Of a DNA stretch of 64,000 nt, positions 17,097 through 26,294 are shown in pieces. Both the position numbers and the translations under genes were made by a program. Position 1 is the first letter of the stretch. Every line of letters starts with the position of its first letter. The notes below the pieces were generated by a model, which saw only the letters and a program-made list of their open reading frames with translations, did no database searches and was not told where the DNA came from. Source of the DNA: Hyphomicrobiales bacterium (GTDB lineage: Bacteria > Pseudomonadota > Alphaproteobacteria > Rhizobiales > Rhizobiaceae); contig UBYX01000003.1 of NCBI GenBank assembly GCA_900469955.1, positions 124,001-188,000 on the forward strand, written 5' to 3'.

Positions 17097-18034
17097 CAGC
17101 GTTCCTCCATCTCCGACCAATTGGTGCGCTGGCGAACCATCAGCAGCACGAAGGAGAGCGCGACAATGGCTATGAAGAAGATGACGGCCATGGCTGAGCC
17201 GTACCCGATGTCGTAATAGGCAAATGACGTGTTGTAGAGGTAGATGTTGATCGTTTCCGATGCCGTACCGGGTCCACCCTGCGTCATTGCATAGATGATG
17301 TCGAAGCTTTTGACAGCGTCGATTGAGCGGATGATCAGGGCAATCATCAGGAATGGCGCGATCATCGGCAGGGTAAGATAACGGAACTTCTGCCACGCGT
17401 TGGCACCGTCGATTTCCGCGCTCTCATAAGGTTCTCGCGGTATGGAGGCCAGCCCGCCGAGTACGATCAGCATAACGAGCGGCGTCCACTGCCAGGTCTC
17501 GACCAGCACTAATGAGGGGATGACGGTAGACTGGTTGTAGATCCACTCCAACGGCCCGATCCCGACCAAGGACAGCAGATAGTTCAGCACGCCGAGCTGC
17601 GGATGGAACATCATCGTCCACACGAGCGCGATGGCAACCGGCGTCGCCATCATCGGCATGACGAATACCCCACGCAGGAAGCCGCGCAAGGGAAATTGGG
17701 CGTCGAAAACTAAAGCCGCCAATGTTCCAAGAAACAGCGGCGCCACCACCGAAAGCACGGTGTAAAGAAGGGTATGCCACAGGGATTCCCAGAACCGGGC
17801 GTCCCCAGCAAGCCGGATGTAATTGTCGAACCCGATAAAACTCTGTTCCTGCCCCAGCGTCCACCGATGCGCGCTCATCCACAAAGTGAAGACCCAGGGA
17901 AACACGATCACGGCTGAAATAACGACCAGTGCCGGTATGACGAACGGCCAATAATTGGGGGCAAGCCGCACCGGCTTTCCCCCTTTTTCACGGCCGCTGT
18001 GTGCCGCCGTATTTTCCATGCCCACCGAGGCCAT
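17096..18034 (-). CDS. ABC sugar transporter permease (MalF/UgpA type)
   Basis: Predicted 312 residues with six transmembrane segments after a short cytoplasmic N-terminus. The EAA loop is EPYESAEIDGANAWQKFRYLTLPMIAP. ATG 18034 overlaps the stop of the binding protein gene (ATAA), and its own stop overlaps the start of the second permease, so all three are tightly coupled. It forms the import channel with the MalG-type partner. Confidence 0.94.
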   Translation of the reverse strand: MASVGMENTAAHSGREKGGKPVRLAPNYWPFVIPALVVISAVIVFPWVFTLWMSAHRWTLGQEQSFIGFDNYIRLAGDARFWESLWHTLLYTVLSVVAPLFLGTLAALVFDAQFPLRGFLRGVFVMPMMATPVAIALVWTMMFHPQLGVLNYLLSLVGIGPLEWIYNQSTVIPSLVLVETWQWTPLVMLIVLGGLASIPREPYESAEIDGANAWQKFRYLTLPMIAPFLMIALIIRSIDAVKSFDIIYAMTQGGPGTASETINIYLYNTSFAYYDIGYGSAMAVIFFIAIVALSFVLLMVRQRTNWSEMEER

Positions 18035-19365
18035 TATCCCTCGCTTCGCGCTAGAACCGGTGCAAACTGTTCGGTTGCCTTTTTGAGCTCGGTTGCCGGA
18101 TCAGCACCGCCGATCATGTTGGTGAGGCCAACCCCGAAACTGTCGCGGAACTCGGTCACCGGAATGATGACGGGAAGCGCCAACTGCGAAATCTTACCCG
18201 AACCCACGACGGCGTCGAGCCAGGCGGCCGGCATCTTCACGCCCTCGCGCACCTTCTGATCTTCCAGAATGGATTGGCGGAACGGAACGCCGGCACCGGC
18301 CTGGAGCAGCCGCGCGCCCATCTCATGCGAGATCGCCCACTGGCAGAAGAGATAACCGGCCTCCTTCTTGGTGCTGGCTTCGACGACACCCAGACCGTCA
18401 CCGAAGGTGCCGGATGCCCGTGCAGCCGGTCCCTTGGGCATGACGCCGTAACCGACCTTGCCGACGACGCGGGATTTTTCCGGGTTTTCGATCGGCGGAG
18501 CGAAGCCCACGCCATCGAACCACATTCCGATCTTGCCCTGCAGGAAAGCAGATTGCGCTTCCGCCCAGTTGAAACCGGAAACGCCGGGAGGCGCCGCCTT
18601 CGTCATCAGGCGTTGATAGAGCTTTGCGGCCTCCACGGCTTCTTTCGAATCCGTTGCAAGTTTGCCGTCGGCGCCGATGGGCTTTGCCCCATACCCCAAC
18701 ATCAGTGAGGTCCAGACGGGAGTATTTGCGTTCTTCAGGCCGCGCGCGACGAAGCCATAGGTGTTGGTGGAGGGATCGGTAAGCTTTTCAGCCGCCGTCA
18801 CCATCTCCTCGAAGGTTTCAGGGTATTTCAGACCCTTTGCCTCGAACAGCTCCTTGTTCCAGTAGACGATCCAGTAGTCGACCGAGAACGGGAGCGAACG
18901 CAGCACGCCATCGGCGTCTCTAGCGAACTGCATGCCGGCCTCTGCGAAATCTGCTTCCACGAGAGAAGGATCCGTGAGCGAGGGGTCTTTCAGGAAGCCG
19001 CTGATATCGGCCAGCCATTTGCCCTTTTCAAACTGCCGTTTCTGAACATGATAGCTTAGGTGCACGACATCGAAGCTAGGTTTGCCCGAGGACAGCTCTA
19101 TCACGACCTTCTGGCGCTGCTGCTGCTCAGGTGTGGCCTCGGCATTGACCTTGATGCCCGTGAGTTCCTGGAACTCGCCCAGATATTTGATCAGCGTTTC
19201 GCTGCGCGGGCTCTTGACCAGATTGACCTCGAGCGTGGTGCCTGCGTGCTTCTTCCAATTGATCGCGGCCGATGCCGGGCGGATGCCAAGCAGGGCACTT
19301 CCGCCGATTGCCGTTGTACCCGCAAGAAACCCACGGCGTGTAGGCTTGAGCAATGAATGTGTCAT
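18034..19365 (-). CDS. ABC sugar-binding protein, Tat-type signal
   Basis: Predicted 443 residues. The N-terminus MTHSLLKPTRRGFLAGTTA has the twin-arginine pattern (RRGFL) and an Ala-rich cleavage region, so it is probably exported folded. The rest fits family-1 extracellular solute-binding proteins for oligosaccharides or sugar acids (for example the segments FNWAEAQSAFLQGKIGMWFDG and YLFCQWAISHEMG-type helix). The start at 19365 has an excellent AAGGAGGAG site; the longer frame to 19401 is unlikely. It delivers ligand to the two permeases downstream. The ligand is unknown. Confidence 0.93.
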   Translation of the reverse strand: MTHSLLKPTRRGFLAGTTAIGGSALLGIRPASAAINWKKHAGTTLEVNLVKSPRSETLIKYLGEFQELTGIKVNAEATPEQQQRQKVVIELSSGKPSFDVVHLSYHVQKRQFEKGKWLADISGFLKDPSLTDPSLVEADFAEAGMQFARDADGVLRSLPFSVDYWIVYWNKELFEAKGLKYPETFEEMVTAAEKLTDPSTNTYGFVARGLKNANTPVWTSLMLGYGAKPIGADGKLATDSKEAVEAAKLYQRLMTKAAPPGVSGFNWAEAQSAFLQGKIGMWFDGVGFAPPIENPEKSRVVGKVGYGVMPKGPAARASGTFGDGLGVVEASTKKEAGYLFCQWAISHEMGARLLQAGAGVPFRQSILEDQKVREGVKMPAAWLDAVVGSGKISQLALPVIIPVTEFRDSFGVGLTNMIGGADPATELKKATEQFAPVLARSEG

Positions 19366-19418
19366 TTCCTTCTCCTCCTTCTGGCCGGAAATTCTCCTCA
19401 CCCCGGCTTGTTGCTTCT

Positions 19419-20078
19419 TTACACTGCCAGTGCCCTATCCCTCGCACTGCGGATATGAGCAGTCAGCCGCTCCACGGCCTCGTCCACGGATCGTCTTTCG
19501 ACGGCCTCGAGAATGGCAAGATGCTCCTTCATGACCGACTTCACATGGCCGGCGATGCGGAAGCGTTCCTGGTTGATGAGGCGCATCTTGATCGAATTGA
19601 CGCGGTAGGCATTCGAGATGATCGAGTTGCCGAGGGAGTCGATAAAGGCATCATGCATACCCCAGTCAACAACCTGGGCACGTTGGTCCAACTCTGGCGA
19701 AACGTTGCCGCTTTCTGCCGCCTCGGCAATATCGCGATGTTCCTTGAGAAGCTCTGCGATTGTTTCGTCCGAGGCCGAAAGAGTGAACAGAGCCAGGGCT
19801 TCCTTTTCCAGAAAAATGCGGAACTGAAATGCCTCGCGGATGAGGTTGAGATCGATATGGGCAACCTGCAACCCGCGCTGCGGAACGGTCTTGATCAGCC
19901 CGTCGGCTTCCAGCCGCGGAATGGCCTCGCGAATTGCTCCAAGCGGCAGACCCGTCAACTCCACCAGGCGGCGCTGAGAGATGAACTGTCCCGGCCGAAC
20001 GTCGCGCGACAGAAGGTGGTGCGTAAAGCTCTCATACGCCCGCTCCCTCAAGGTTGTCTGTTCGCCGGTATCGTCCAT
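19419..20078 (-). CDS. GntR-family regulator (FadR/FCD subfamily)
   Basis: Predicted 219 residues. The winged helix is seen in RAYESFTHHLLSRDVRPGQ followed by the ISQRRLVELTGLPLGAIREAIPRLEADGL block; the C-terminal helical FCD domain runs from about residue 80, with metal-binding His expected in DWGMHDAFIDSL and the later helices. It lies between the aldolase gene and the transporter, in the same direction, so it probably controls the operon in answer to a sugar-acid or phosphorylated intermediate. AAGGAG precedes ATG 20078. A 14-base palindrome upstream of the first gene (21024-21037) is its likely operator. Confidence 0.9.
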   Translation of the reverse strand: MDDTGEQTTLRERAYESFTHHLLSRDVRPGQFISQRRLVELTGLPLGAIREAIPRLEADGLIKTVPQRGLQVAHIDLNLIREAFQFRIFLEKEALALFTLSASDETIAELLKEHRDIAEAAESGNVSPELDQRAQVVDWGMHDAFIDSLGNSIISNAYRVNSIKMRLINQERFRIAGHVKSVMKEHLAILEAVERRSVDEAVERLTAHIRSARDRALAV

Positions 20079-20100
20079 ACCCACTCCTTGTAGGCGGCCG

Positions 20101-20985
20101 TCAGGCTGCCTGCTTGCGAAATAGTGCGTCGAACGCGCCTTTAATCCTGCTTCGGTCCTCCGATGAGATCGCCACGAGCGGCGCACGCACGTTTAGCCAG
20201 ATGTCTTCTCCCATCGTGTGGGATAGCAGCACCTTGACGGCCGGCGTCACCGGGAATTTCAGGAGTTCGACAACAAGATCCACAACCCGGCCATCATCCT
20301 TGCCATCAACGGCCATCGCACGAACCTCGCCTGGCAGGAAGTTGGCGACACCGGAAATCGCTCCCTGGCCGCCGAGACGCACGCCTTTCGCGAGGTCGCG
20401 CTCGTCACCGATGAGAATGATGAGGTCCCCATGATCCTTCAACAACTGCTCGGTGTGAGCCCAGTTTCCGGAGGAATCCTTAACTCCGGTGACAATACCC
20501 GGAAATGCGCGGCGTAGCCGCCCCACCAGTTCGACCGACAAGGTCACCATGGTGACGGAGGGTATGTTGTAGACGAGAACATCGCGCGCAGCCGTGCCTA
20601 GTTTCTCGAATACGGCCGAGAACCATGCAAACAGCCCATCGTCACTGACATTCTTGAAGTAGGATGGCGGGGCAAGAAGAATATTGCGCACTCCGGCTTC
20701 GAGAGCCTGGGACGCCTGATCTGCGGCATCCTCGATCGAATCCACCAGAACACCCGTCACGATTGCGGACGGCGCTATTTCCGCCTCGATGAATCGCGAG
20801 AGAACAATCTGCCGCTCCCGGCTGCCGATCGAGCACCCCTCCCCGGTCGTACCAAACAGGGTGACACTATCGCAGCCATTGGCCAGGCAACGACGTGCAT
20901 GACCGATCATGACATCGACATCAATCATGCCGTCAGCTTTGAACGGGCTTGTGAGAGCTGCCGAAAGGCCAAATTTGGTGGGCAA
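20101..20985 (-). CDS. DapA/NAL-family lyase or dehydratase (Schiff-base aldolase)
   Basis: Predicted 294 residues, one TIM barrel. The family marks are present: GTTGEG (45-50), the Tyr of VLVYNIPS (Y139) and the Schiff-base lysine in TGVKDSSG (K169). In this family these carry out aldol cleavage or dehydration of 2-keto acids. Since it stands at the head of a sugar-uptake operon with a kinase, a catabolic keto-deoxy sugar-acid aldolase or dehydratase is more likely than lysine synthesis. The start is TTG (20985) with a strong GGAGGAG site; there is no nearby ATG in frame that is better placed. Confidence 0.88.
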   Translation of the reverse strand: MPTKFGLSAALTSPFKADGMIDVDVMIGHARRCLANGCDSVTLFGTTGEGCSIGSRERQIVLSRFIEAEIAPSAIVTGVLVDSIEDAADQASQALEAGVRNILLAPPSYFKNVSDDGLFAWFSAVFEKLGTAARDVLVYNIPSVTMVTLSVELVGRLRRAFPGIVTGVKDSSGNWAHTEQLLKDHGDLIILIGDERDLAKGVRLGGQGAISGVANFLPGEVRAMAVDGKDDGRVVDLVVELLKFPVTPAVKVLLSHTMGEDIWLNVRAPLVAISSEDRSRIKGAFDALFRKQAA

Positions 20986-21023
20986 TTAGGGTACTCCTCC
21001 ATGAGATTGGAATCTGATACCTC

Positions 21024-21037
21024 ACTAACATGTTAGT
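21024..21037. promoter_or_regulatory. Palindromic operator candidate (GntR)
   Basis: Perfect 14-base palindrome ACTAACATGTTAGT, 39 bases upstream of the aldolase TTG. Position and length fit the operator of the FCD-type GntR protein in this operon. Confidence 0.5.
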
Positions 21038-21149
21038 TGTAAACAGCCGATTTTCACTTTTTCTCCTGATGTAGTTGCCGAGGATGCAAGATTCCCGCCG
21101 GGACCCTGCATTGCGCTGGTGATTGACAGCGAACAACCGCTAACGACGA

Positions 21150-21635
21150 CTATCGAAACTCTATCGGCTCGTTGTCTATGGGAAAGGCAAATCCTGCCTT
21201 CACGCGATCCATGACGACCATCGTCTTGAACCCCTTGATATCGTAGTTTTCGTAGAAGAAGCGGCGTGTGAAGGCTTCATAGTCCTCCATGTCCTTCGCC
21301 GTGATCACCAGGATAAAGTCGGCATCACCTGTCACGTAATAGCCGATCATCACTTCCTTGGTGGCGCGGATCGCCGCCTTGAACCGATCAACGATATCCG
21401 CCCGCTCACGCTCCAACGACACCAGCACGATCATAGTGATGCCGCGTCCCAAAGCCTTTGGTGAGACAATCGCCACGTCCGCTTCGATCACCCCCTCCTC
21501 GCGCAACCGCTTCAACCGCCTCTGGCATGCCGTGGGTGAAAGATTGACGATCTGCGCCAGTTCTTCCGAAGTCAGGCGATTGTTCTTCTGGACGGCGTCA
21601 AGCAACGCCCTGTCGGCTCTATCAAGTCTGATCAT
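21150..21635 (-). CDS. doeX: Lrp/AsnC-family regulator of ectoine catabolism
   Basis: Predicted 161 residues. The winged helix (LDRADRALLDAVQKNNRLT, then SEELAQIVNLSPTACQRRLKRL) is followed by a RAM ligand domain. Genes of this type (asnC/doeX) accompany the ectoine degradation genes in Ruegeria and Halomonas; here it is divergent from the semialdehyde dehydrogenase gene. ATG 21635 has AGGA upstream; the upstream extension to 21713 lacks support. Two CCTGCGCA copies, the first just upstream of this start, may be its sites. Confidence 0.82.
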   Translation of the reverse strand: MIRLDRADRALLDAVQKNNRLTSEELAQIVNLSPTACQRRLKRLREEGVIEADVAIVSPKALGRGITMIVLVSLERERADIVDRFKAAIRATKEVMIGYYVTGDADFILVITAKDMEDYEAFTRRFFYENYDIKGFKTMVVMDRVKAGFAFPIDNEPIEFR

Positions 21636-21643
21636 GCATAAAT

Positions 21644-21682
21644 CCTGCGCATCTGGCGATAAATGAGCGCAAAACCTGCGCA
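21644..21682. promoter_or_regulatory. Direct repeat CCTGCGCA x2, candidate DoeX sites
   Basis: CCTGCGCA at 21644-21651 and again at 21675-21682, exactly 31 bases apart (three helical turns), in the doeX-doeC divergent region. Lrp/AsnC octamers often bind such phased sites. Confidence 0.4.
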
Positions 21683-21757
21683 CGGGTGAGGCTGAACGCC
21701 GCCAATTGATCATGTCGTGCGGTTAGGGTTCTGGCAAACCCCAATCGGAGCCTCCTC

Positions 21758-23236
21758 ATGAAAGGCATTGCCTCTGCTGCCCTGAAAAACCTTTCGCGAC
21801 CCGACCTGATCGAGCGCCGTGCCTTTCTCAATGGCGCGTGGGTTGCCCGCGATGAGAAGCATGAAGTTGTGGATCCTGCGAATGGGGAACGCCTTACCGA
21901 CGTCGCAGCTTGCTCGTTTGAAGATGTCGAGGCGGCGGTCGAAGCTGCAAAGGGCGCCTTTTCCAATTGGCGCGACAAGCTTCCGGCCGAACGTGGGCAG
22001 ATTCTACGCATTTGGGGCAAACTGATGCGCGACAACGCGCAGGACCTTGCAACCATCATGACAGCTGAACAGGGCAAGCCGCTGGCGGAATCGCTTGGCG
22101 AAATCTCCTATGCCGCCAATTTCCTCGACTGGTTTGCCGCCGAAGGCGAGCGTGCCTACGGTGAAACGATACCGAGCCACCTGCCTGGCAGCCGGCTTTC
22201 GGTACACATGCAACCGCTGGGCGTCACCGTCGCTATTACCCCGTGGAACTTTCCCTCTGCTATGATCACCCGCAAGGCGGGCGCTGCTCTCACGGCCGGC
22301 TGCACCATGATCGTCAAGCCTGCGCCGGAGACCCCTCTTTCGGCGCTCGCGCTGGCAAAGCTTGCGCAGGAAGCCGGCATTCCCGCGGGCGTATTTCAGG
22401 TGATCACCGGCGACGCCGCACCGCTCGCGCGCCGGCTACTGGAACATGCCGATGTGCGGGCGTTTTCGTTCACTGGCTCGACCGAGGTCGGGAGGATCCT
22501 GCTCACACAGTCTGCAGCGACCATCAAAAAGGCTTCGCTTGAACTTGGCGGCCATGCGCCTTTCATTCTTTTCGACGACGCCGATCTTTCAAAGGCTGTC
22601 GCCGGCTGCATCGCCGCCAAATTCGCAACGTCCGGCCAGGATTGCCTTGCAGCCAATCGCATTTACGTTCAGCGCGGGCTTTACGATCGGTTCGTCCATC
22701 GGTTCGCCGAGGCTGCTTCCGAACTCACCGTCGGTCATGGCCTTAACCCGGGCTCCGATATTGGCCCCATGACGCGGGCATCGGTGGCCGAAAAATGCCG
22801 TCACCAGATCGCACAAGCGCTTTCCGCCGGTGCACGTCTCGTCTGCGGCGGGCAAGACAGCCCGCTCGGGGGCAACTTCGTCACGCCGACCGTTCTTGCC
22901 GACGTCACCGACGATATGCTGATCGCAAGGGAGGAAACCTTTGGGCCGGTAGCAGCGATATTCCCATTCGATGACGAACAGGAAGTGCTGGTCCGCGCCA
23001 ATGCCACCGAAATGGGACTGGCCGCCTACGTCTATACCAATGATCTCGCTCGGGCGATGCGTCTAGCCGACCGGCTCGAATACGGCATGGTTGCCGTCAA
23101 CACGCCGAAATTCACCGGCGCACCGATTCCGTTCGGTGGCTGGAAGCAATCAGGCCTCGGTCGTGAAGGTTCGCGCCACGGCCTCTCCGAATATCTCGAA
23201 GCAAAATATGTCTGCTTCGGCAATCTCGCTGCATGA
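21758..23236 (+). CDS. doeC: Aldehyde dehydrogenase, probable aspartate-semialdehyde dehydrogenase of ectoine pathway
   Basis: Predicted 492 residues. It is a typical NAD(P) aldehyde dehydrogenase: TPWNFPSAMITRK, FTGSTEVGR, LELGGHAP with the general base Glu, and the catalytic Cys in TSGQDCLAANR. On sequence alone it is close to succinate-semialdehyde dehydrogenases (hence 'ssd' in other clusters). By context it oxidises L-aspartate-beta-semialdehyde from the next gene's reaction to aspartate, the last step of ectoine degradation. GGAG precedes ATG 21758. The stop lies 14 bases before the preferred start of the transaminase gene. Confidence 0.87.
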   Translation: MKGIASAALKNLSRPDLIERRAFLNGAWVARDEKHEVVDPANGERLTDVAACSFEDVEAAVEAAKGAFSNWRDKLPAERGQILRIWGKLMRDNAQDLATIMTAEQGKPLAESLGEISYAANFLDWFAAEGERAYGETIPSHLPGSRLSVHMQPLGVTVAITPWNFPSAMITRKAGAALTAGCTMIVKPAPETPLSALALAKLAQEAGIPAGVFQVITGDAAPLARRLLEHADVRAFSFTGSTEVGRILLTQSAATIKKASLELGGHAPFILFDDADLSKAVAGCIAAKFATSGQDCLAANRIYVQRGLYDRFVHRFAEAASELTVGHGLNPGSDIGPMTRASVAEKCRHQIAQALSAGARLVCGGQDSPLGGNFVTPTVLADVTDDMLIAREETFGPVAAIFPFDDEQEVLVRANATEMGLAAYVYTNDLARAMRLADRLEYGMVAVNTPKFTGAPIPFGGWKQSGLGREGSRHGLSEYLEAKYVCFGNLAA

Positions 23237-23250
23237 AAGGATCCTTTGCC

Positions 23251-24654
23251 ATGACCATCAATCTCGACCAGATCGCCCAGATGGACCGCAATTCGGTTTT
23301 GCACCCCTTTACGCATCTCAAGGATTTTGCCAGCGGCAAGATGGGTGATCCGACTATCGTCGAAACCGGCAGGGGCATCCGCATCCAGGACGCTCACGGC
23401 AAGCAGTTGATCGATGGCTTCGCGGGTCTCTACTGCGTCAATATCGGCTATGGCCGAGCCGAGGTGGCCGAAGCCATCTCGCGCCAGGCCTACCGGCTCG
23501 CCTACTACCACTCCTACGCAGCGCACACGACCGACGAGCTCGCGATCCTCTCCGACCGTCTGGTGAAGATGGCGCCGGGTAATATGAGCAAGGTTTTCTA
23601 CGGCATGTCCGGTTCCGATGCCAACGAAACACAAGCCAAGCTCGTATGGTACTACAGCAACCTGCGCGGCAAGCCGAAAAAGAAGAAGATCATCTCCCGC
23701 GAACGCGGTTATCATGGTTGCAGCGTCGTCTCCGGCTCCATGACCGGCATGAGCTTCTACCATGACCACATGGACCTGCCACGTGCCGGCATTCTCCACA
23801 CCGGCGCACCGCATCACTACTGGGGTGCGGAGGCCGGCGAGACGGAATTCGAATTTTCCAAGCGCCGCGCCGCAGAACTCGACGCCCTGATCCTGCGCGA
23901 AGGCCCTGATACAATCGGCGCCTTCATCGCCGAGCCGGTGCTCGGCACGGGTGGCATCACTCCCCCGCCGCAGGGCTATTGGGAAGAAGTGCAGGCGGTC
24001 CTCAGGAAATACGACATCCTGCTCATCGCCGACGAAGTCATTACCGGTTTCGGACGCACAGGCTCGATGTTCGGCTCGCAGCGTTACGGCATCGAGCCCG
24101 ACCTGATCACCGTCGCCAAAGGCCTGACCTCCGCCTATTTTCCGCTGTCTGGCGCGATCGTCGGAGAAAAGGTCTACAACGTGCTGGAAGAAGGTGCCGA
24201 CCGCGTCGGGGCTTTTTCCCACGGCTACACCTATTCCGGCCACCCGATCGGCGCCGCTGCAGCCAACGCCGTTCTCGACATCGTCGAGAAGGAGGATTTA
24301 CCGGGCAATGCCCGCGAAGTGGGCAGCTATTTCCAGGAGCAACTGAAGGCAAAGTTCGCCCAACTTCCCATCGTGGGTGAAGTACGCGGGGTCGGATTGA
24401 TGGGCGCAATCGAATTCGTGGCGGATCGTGAAAAAAAGACACGCTTTGCGCCCAGCCTGACCGTCGGGGCACGGGTATCAAAGGCTGCGCGCAATCGTGG
24501 CCTGATCGCGCGAGCCATGCCGCACGGCGACATCCTGGGTTTTGCACCGCCGCTCGTGACGACAAAGGGTGAAATCGACGAGATAGTCGCCATCGCGGAG
24601 TCCGCAGTCCGATCCGTCATGGACGAATTAGTCCAGGCTGGCGAAAAGATCTGA
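23251..24654 (+). CDS. doeD: Diaminobutyrate transaminase of ectoine pathway (class III)
   Basis: Predicted 467 residues, PLP-dependent. The class III features are seen in VFYGMSGSDANETQAKLVW, ADEVITGFGRTG and the PLP lysine in LITVAKGLTSAYFPLSG. Proposed reaction: L-2,4-diaminobutyrate plus keto acid to L-aspartate-beta-semialdehyde plus amino acid. An ATG at 23233 overlaps the previous stop, but 23251 is preferred because AAAGGA lies upstream. Context (doeC, enuR, eut genes) supports the ectoine role; the sequence alone would also fit other omega-transaminases. Confidence 0.87.
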   Translation: MTINLDQIAQMDRNSVLHPFTHLKDFASGKMGDPTIVETGRGIRIQDAHGKQLIDGFAGLYCVNIGYGRAEVAEAISRQAYRLAYYHSYAAHTTDELAILSDRLVKMAPGNMSKVFYGMSGSDANETQAKLVWYYSNLRGKPKKKKIISRERGYHGCSVVSGSMTGMSFYHDHMDLPRAGILHTGAPHHYWGAEAGETEFEFSKRRAAELDALILREGPDTIGAFIAEPVLGTGGITPPPQGYWEEVQAVLRKYDILLIADEVITGFGRTGSMFGSQRYGIEPDLITVAKGLTSAYFPLSGAIVGEKVYNVLEEGADRVGAFSHGYTYSGHPIGAAAANAVLDIVEKEDLPGNAREVGSYFQEQLKAKFAQLPIVGEVRGVGLMGAIEFVADREKKTRFAPSLTVGARVSKAARNRGLIARAMPHGDILGFAPPLVTTKGEIDEIVAIAESAVRSVMDELVQAGEKI

Positions 24655-24781
24655 CAAATCAGCCGGGCGGGGGTTCTTGCTCGGCTGATGCCTGATTTGC
24701 GGGCGGTATCGCCACAACGCGGCTTATTCGCAGCGCAATCGCCACCGGGCAATGTAAAAAGCTTCATCTTTGCGATGACGC

Positions 24782-26275
24782 ATGCATAATGTCATGAAAT
24801 ATCTTCGCCGAAAACGAGACAATTTCATGCGCCGCCAAGCCAATCCCATCACCCTAACCCCCGTTCCCGCGACGAGACCGGTGGCATGGCGACCGAACCT
24901 CGCCAAACAGAAGGGTAAAACGAAACATGCGGCACTCACCGAGCGCATCATCGCCGATATTGATGCCGGCCTCCTCAAGCCGATGGACCGCATGCCCACG
25001 CATCGGGACCTGGCGCGAGAACTCGGCCTTTCCGTTCAGACCGTCAGTCTGTCCTACAAGGAAGCTGAACGCCTCGGTTATCTGCGCGGTGAAATAGGAC
25101 GCGGTACCTTCGTCAAGGCACGCGTTACGGATCGGGCGGGACGGATGATGCTCGACCATAGCCCCAACGAGGTGCTCGACCTTTCGATCGTTCGTGGCGT
25201 TTATCTAGATGCACACGAAGCCGCCTCTCGTGAGATTTTTCGTGAGATGTCCGAAGGCAGCGTCGCGGATTTCATGCGCCCATGCCGTCCGATCGCGGGG
25301 CTCGATCGTCACCGCGAAGTCGCCCGCATCTGGCTGCGCACCTTAAGCGTCTCTGCCGGAGCCGAACGCGTCCTCATGACCAATGGCGCCGCTCACGGGA
25401 TCTTCCTCGCGTTGAGCTGCATCATCCGTGCCGGCGACGTGGTCTTGAGCGAAAATCTTACCGACCATGGCACCATCGGACTTTCCAACATACTCGGTTT
25501 TAGTTTGAAGGGCCTTCCAACGGATAGTGAAGGCATTTTACCCGACGCTCTGGAGGCAGCTTGCGCTTCGGGCGGCGTCCGGGCGTTGGTGCTGATTCCG
25601 ACGCTCAATAATCCAACCGGCCACGTCATGGGCGCGGAGCGCAGGCGCAAGATAGCCGCGATTGCGGAACGTCACGGCGTTTTCGTCATCGAGGACGAGG
25701 TCTACCGCCCTTTGATCGAGGAAGACCTGCCTTCGATCACAGAGATGTTGCCCGATCTCGGCTTCTTCGTGACGAGCTTTACCAAAGTCGTACTGACCGG
25801 ACTGCGCGTCGGCTATCTCGTCGTCCCCCCAACCTACTCCATCCGTGCCGCCTCTATCCTGCGGGTATCGAGTTGGAGCGGCACTTATCTGACCGGCGAG
25901 ATCGCCACGCGCTGGATCGAGAACGGCACGGCACGGCGGTTGCTCGAACTCCAGCGCGACGAGGCTCGGACCCGCCAGGACATCGCGGCGGGAATCCTCG
26001 GGGAGCACATCTGTTCCAGCCACCCGCTGTCGCTGTGCGCCTGGCTGAAAGTGCCGGAATATTGGACGGAGGACGGGTTGGTGCGATCGCTCGCCATGCA
26101 AAATGTCGCCGTGACGCCGTCCGACCCGTTCATCGCAGGGCCAGGCCACGGTGGGGGCATACGGATCTGCCTTGGGGGCCGCATGAGCCATGCGACGCTG
26201 ACCAAGGCGCTGACGACGGTGCGCCAGGCATTCGAGCAATTGCCTCCGGTTTATGACATCGGCCCCATGGGCTAG
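24782..26275 (+). CDS. enuR: EnuR: MocR-type regulator of ectoine uptake and use
   Basis: Predicted up to 497 residues. A GntR-type winged helix (about 45-115; RMPTHRDLARELGLSVQTVS) is joined to a type I aminotransferase fold (about 150-490). The PLP-binding lysine is in TSFTKVVLTGLRVGYLV. In Ruegeria pomeroyi EnuR is a repressor whose PLP reacts with diaminobutyrate or its acetylated form, giving induction (family knowledge). ATG 24782 is the longest start; ATG 24827 is a real alternative, because an inverted repeat at 24793-24829 may be its own operator. It is read with the eut genes downstream. Confidence 0.88.
   Translation: MHNVMKYLRRKRDNFMRRQANPITLTPVPATRPVAWRPNLAKQKGKTKHAALTERIIADIDAGLLKPMDRMPTHRDLARELGLSVQTVSLSYKEAERLGYLRGEIGRGTFVKARVTDRAGRMMLDHSPNEVLDLSIVRGVYLDAHEAASREIFREMSEGSVADFMRPCRPIAGLDRHREVARIWLRTLSVSAGAERVLMTNGAAHGIFLALSCIIRAGDVVLSENLTDHGTIGLSNILGFSLKGLPTDSEGILPDALEAACASGGVRALVLIPTLNNPTGHVMGAERRRKIAAIAERHGVFVIEDEVYRPLIEEDLPSITEMLPDLGFFVTSFTKVVLTGLRVGYLVVPPTYSIRAASILRVSSWSGTYLTGEIATRWIENGTARRLLELQRDEARTRQDIAAGILGEHICSSHPLSLCAWLKVPEYWTEDGLVRSLAMQNVAVTPSDPFIAGPGHGGGIRICLGGRMSHATLTKALTTVRQAFEQLPPVYDIGPMG
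24793..24829. promoter_or_regulatory. Possible EnuR box at its own 5' end
   Basis: CATGAAAT (24793-24800) and ATTTCATG (24822-24829) form an inverted repeat. On the reverse strand the left half reads TCATGACATTAT, close to the half-site TCATGACAATAT in the eutB operator. The repeat overlaps the start of enuR. Confidence 0.3.
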
Positions 26276-26294
26276 ACTGACCGGAACAATCATT

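Noticed and set aside
23032-24243. Minus-strand open frame of about 403 codons
   Set aside because: Antisense to the dehydrogenase and transaminase genes; no domain seen.
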